Made by a program: the position numbers and the translations under genes. Below, in pieces: positions 62,169 through 64,000 of a stretch of DNA of 64,000 nucleotides (positions are counted from its first letter, which is position 1; each line of letters starts with the position of its first letter). The notes below the pieces were generated by a model, which made no database searches, was not told where the DNA came from, and saw only the letters and a program-made list of their open reading frames with translations. Origin of the DNA: Arenibacter algicola (GTDB taxonomy: Bacteria; Bacteroidota; Bacteroidia; Flavobacteriales; Flavobacteriaceae); contig NZ_JAHKPO010000003.1 of the NCBI RefSeq assembly GCF_018860365.1, positions 1,054,001-1,118,000 on the forward strand. Direction: 5' to 3'.

Positions 62169-62807
62169 ATGTTGCTACCCCTGTTTCCTTTACCGTCCGT
62201 TTTTTTTCCTGGCGAAATGGTTGCCCTTCATATTTTTGAAGAACGCTACAAACAATTGATAATGGATGTCAGGGAATCAGCTATTAATTTTGGGGTTCCT
62301 GCTTATGTTGATGGGGAAATAGCTTATGGAGCAGAATTGGAATTGAAGGAAATAATAAAAACTTATGACTCTGGAGAAATGGATATTGTTTGTGTTGGCC
62401 AGCGTACCTTTAAAATAAATACTTTCCAAAAAGTCATGGACGGCAAATTGTACGCGGCGGGCGAGGTGGAGTTTTTGCCCTATTACGATGACAGTGTTAC
62501 AACCTTAAAAGAAAATGTCCTTAGCCTTATCGTTGAGCTTTATGGTCTAATGGATGTATCCATTCTGGGGCTTACGGCAGAGAATTTTGATATTTATCAA
62601 CTGATACATAAAATAGGTCTTTCTCTTTCACAGGAATACAAACTCCTGAAAATGACCTATAAAAGTGAGCGCTTATTGTTTGTTAAAGCTCATTTAACAA
62701 ATACTATACAAGTATTAAAACAGGTAAACCAATCTAAGGAAATGATAGGGATGAACGGACATTTTAAAAATTTCGACCCTATAGATTTTAAGGATTTCAA
62801 AATTTAG
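62169..62807 (+). CDS. LON substrate-binding-domain protein (no protease)
   Basis: 212 residues from the ATG at 62169 (MLLPLFPLPSVFFPGEMVALHIFEERYKQL), the usual beginning of stand-alone Lon N-terminal domain proteins. An in-frame TTG at 62127 would add 14 residues and is less likely. The LON domain covers about 1-195 with ALHIFEERYKQLIMDVRES, GEMDIVCVGQRTFKINTF and a helical C-terminal half. It lacks the AAA+ and protease parts of Lon. Such proteins may recognise unfolded or specific substrates; no established role. Confidence 0.85.
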   Translation: MLLPLFPLPSVFFPGEMVALHIFEERYKQLIMDVRESAINFGVPAYVDGEIAYGAELELKEIIKTYDSGEMDIVCVGQRTFKINTFQKVMDGKLYAAGEVEFLPYYDDSVTTLKENVLSLIVELYGLMDVSILGLTAENFDIYQLIHKIGLSLSQEYKLLKMTYKSERLLFVKAHLTNTIQVLKQVNQSKEMIGMNGHFKNFDPIDFKDFKI

Positions 62808-62967
62808 AATGAAACCGAAAGGTTTGGCTTACTATATGGTGTTATCTTCCAAAAAACCTAGTTTTGATAGTTTGTTGATTTTGATCTAAAAGCTTATCTA
62901 ATTTCTTTGTCCATGGCACTAAGTATTTTTCTGTTTTATTTAATTAGGGTAAATCCGCTGTGTTTCC

Positions 62968-62975
62968 TATTTTTG
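62968..62975 (+). promoter_or_regulatory. Bacteroidota -7 box (TATTTTTG) for sucC
   Basis: Exact TAnnTTTG match 27 bases before the sucC ATG. Confidence 0.5.
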
Positions 62976-63002
62976 CAACTGAACAAATAGAACCTTCAAT
63001 TT

Positions 63003-64000
63003 ATGAACCTTCACGAATATCAAGGAAAAGAGATTTTAGCGAGCTTTGGAGTACGCATTCAACGCGGTTTAGTGGCTTATAATGCCAAGGAAGCAGTAGA
63101 TGCTGCCAAACAATTGACTCAGGAAACCGGGACCGGTTGGCATGTAATTAAAGCCCAGGTGCACGCAGGTGGACGAGGAAAAGGAGGAGGAGTTAAATTG
63201 GCGAAGAATTTGCGCGAGGTAGAAGATATTGCTGGATCTATCATTGGTATGAATTTAGTTACTCCGCAAACTTCGGCGGAAGGTAAAAAAGTGCATAAAG
63301 TTTTGGTTGCCGAGGATGTTTATTATCCTGGAGACAGTGAAACCAGCGAATTCTATATGTCCGTTTTATTGAACAGGGCAGCTGGAAGAAATATGATCAT
63401 GTATTCTACCGAAGGTGGAATGGATATAGAGGAGGTTGCGGAGAAAACGCCTCACCTTATTTTTACCGAGGAAATAAACCCGGCCACTGGGCTATTGCCT
63501 TTTCAGGCAAGGAAAATAGCTTTTAACCTAGGGTTGTCGGGAACGGCTTTTAAGGAAATGACCAAGTTTGTCACTAGTTTATACAAGGCTTATGTGGAGA
63601 GCGATGCAAGTCTATTCGAAATAAATCCAGTTCTTAAGACTTCTGACGATAAGATTATGGCAGTGGATGCCAAGGTGTCCATTGATGACAATGCACTTTA
63701 TAGAAGAAAGCAATATGCTGAAATGCGAGATTTGCTAGAGGAGAATCCAATAGAGGTAGAAGCAAGGGCAGTAGGTCTTAACTACGTTGATCTGGATGGA
63801 AATGTTGGTTGTATGGTGAACGGTGCTGGATTGGCAATGGCTACAATGGATCTTATTAAAATGGCCGGTGGTGAGCCAGCCAACTTTTTGGATGTAGGGG
63901 GAACTGCTGATGCCAAAAGGGTAGAAGAAGCCTTCAGGATTATATTGAAGGATCCTGCTGTTAAATGTATCCTTATAAATATTTTTGGTGGTATTGTTCG
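63003..64000 (+). CDS. sucC: Succinate--CoA ligase (ADP-forming) subunit beta, 3' truncated by window edge
   Basis: The frame is open from the ATG at 63003 to the end of the window, giving 332 residues of the usual roughly 390. It begins MNLHEYQGKEILASFGVRIQRG, the canonical SucC start. The ATP-grasp domain shows VIKAQVHAGGRGKGGGVKLAKN, LVAEDVYYPGDSETSEFYMSVLL, HLIFTEEINPATGLLPFQARKIAFNLGL and LFEINPVLK. The CoA-ligase domain begins LNYVDLDGNVGCMVNGAGLAMATMDLIKMAGGEPANFLDVGGTA. TCA-cycle enzyme, cytoplasmic; the partner SucD lies outside the window. Confidence 0.98.
   Translation, partial: MNLHEYQGKEILASFGVRIQRGLVAYNAKEAVDAAKQLTQETGTGWHVIKAQVHAGGRGKGGGVKLAKNLREVEDIAGSIIGMNLVTPQTSAEGKKVHKVLVAEDVYYPGDSETSEFYMSVLLNRAAGRNMIMYSTEGGMDIEEVAEKTPHLIFTEEINPATGLLPFQARKIAFNLGLSGTAFKEMTKFVTSLYKAYVESDASLFEINPVLKTSDDKIMAVDAKVSIDDNALYRRKQYAEMRDLLEENPIEVEARAVGLNYVDLDGNVGCMVNGAGLAMATMDLIKMAGGEPANFLDVGGTADAKRVEEAFRIILKDPAVKCILINIFGGIV

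Overview
The window is a piece of a Bacteroidota chromosome, most likely a marine member of the Flavobacteriaceae. The evidence is two SusC/SusD pairs whose SusC proteins carry an N-terminal STN domain, FecI-like sigma factors with FecR anti-sigma factors, gliding-motility genes gldF/gldG, several promoters with the Bacteroidota -7 box (TAnnTTTG), AT-rich DNA, and three formylglycine sulfatases typical of bacteria that use algal polysaccharides. I see no rRNA, tRNA, CRISPR array or intact insertion sequence.

Layout. 1-4584: peptide and arginine catabolism (PepD dipeptidase, NCS1-type permease, ornithine aminotransferase, arginase), tightly packed. 4803-16603: utilisation module 1, made of a divergent ECF sigma gene, fecR, susC, susD and three secreted sulfatases, closed by a terminator. 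17128-18277: a small secreted protein and a membrane four-helix-bundle sensor. 18352-20329: a three-gene HipBST-type toxin-antitoxin operon with two operators, followed by the C-terminal relic of a Fic-family gene. 20378-32311: utilisation module 2, made of a divergent ECF sigma gene, fecR, susC, susD, two FAD-dependent oxidoreductases and a short CstA-type transporter, closed by a near-copy of the module 1 terminator. 32755-64000: mainly core genes. These are miaE, mnmE, dnaN, gldG/gldF, phoH, purC, an exonuclease with a CBS/nucleotidyltransferase protein, a Csp-like copper protein, an SLC13 transporter, an FG-GAP lipoprotein, pepT, pyrD, an HMG-CoA lyase-type enzyme, a porin with an FMN-binding protein, guaB, a thioredoxin, lysA, a LON-domain protein and the start of sucC.

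How it works together. Each module looks like a trans-envelope signalling loop: ligand at the SusC/D complex, STN domain to periplasmic FecR, FecR to the cognate sigma factor, then transcription of fecR-susCD. The two modules are related in their non-coding parts as well. Both have an AGGGT-N16-GTAT candidate sigma site before fecR, the same stem with a different loop before susC, and the same kind of terminator after the last gene. Module 1 has sulfatases but no glycoside hydrolase in view. Module 2 has flavoenzymes instead of hydrolases, so its substrate cannot be guessed from the sequence.

Most unusual signals: the shared susC-leader hairpin, which on the minus strand reads as a terminator and could end an antisense RNA; the HipBST operon with AGTGC-N8-GCACT operators exactly 60 bp apart; and an array of TGGTG/CACCA repeats spaced at multiples of 11 bp upstream of miaE.
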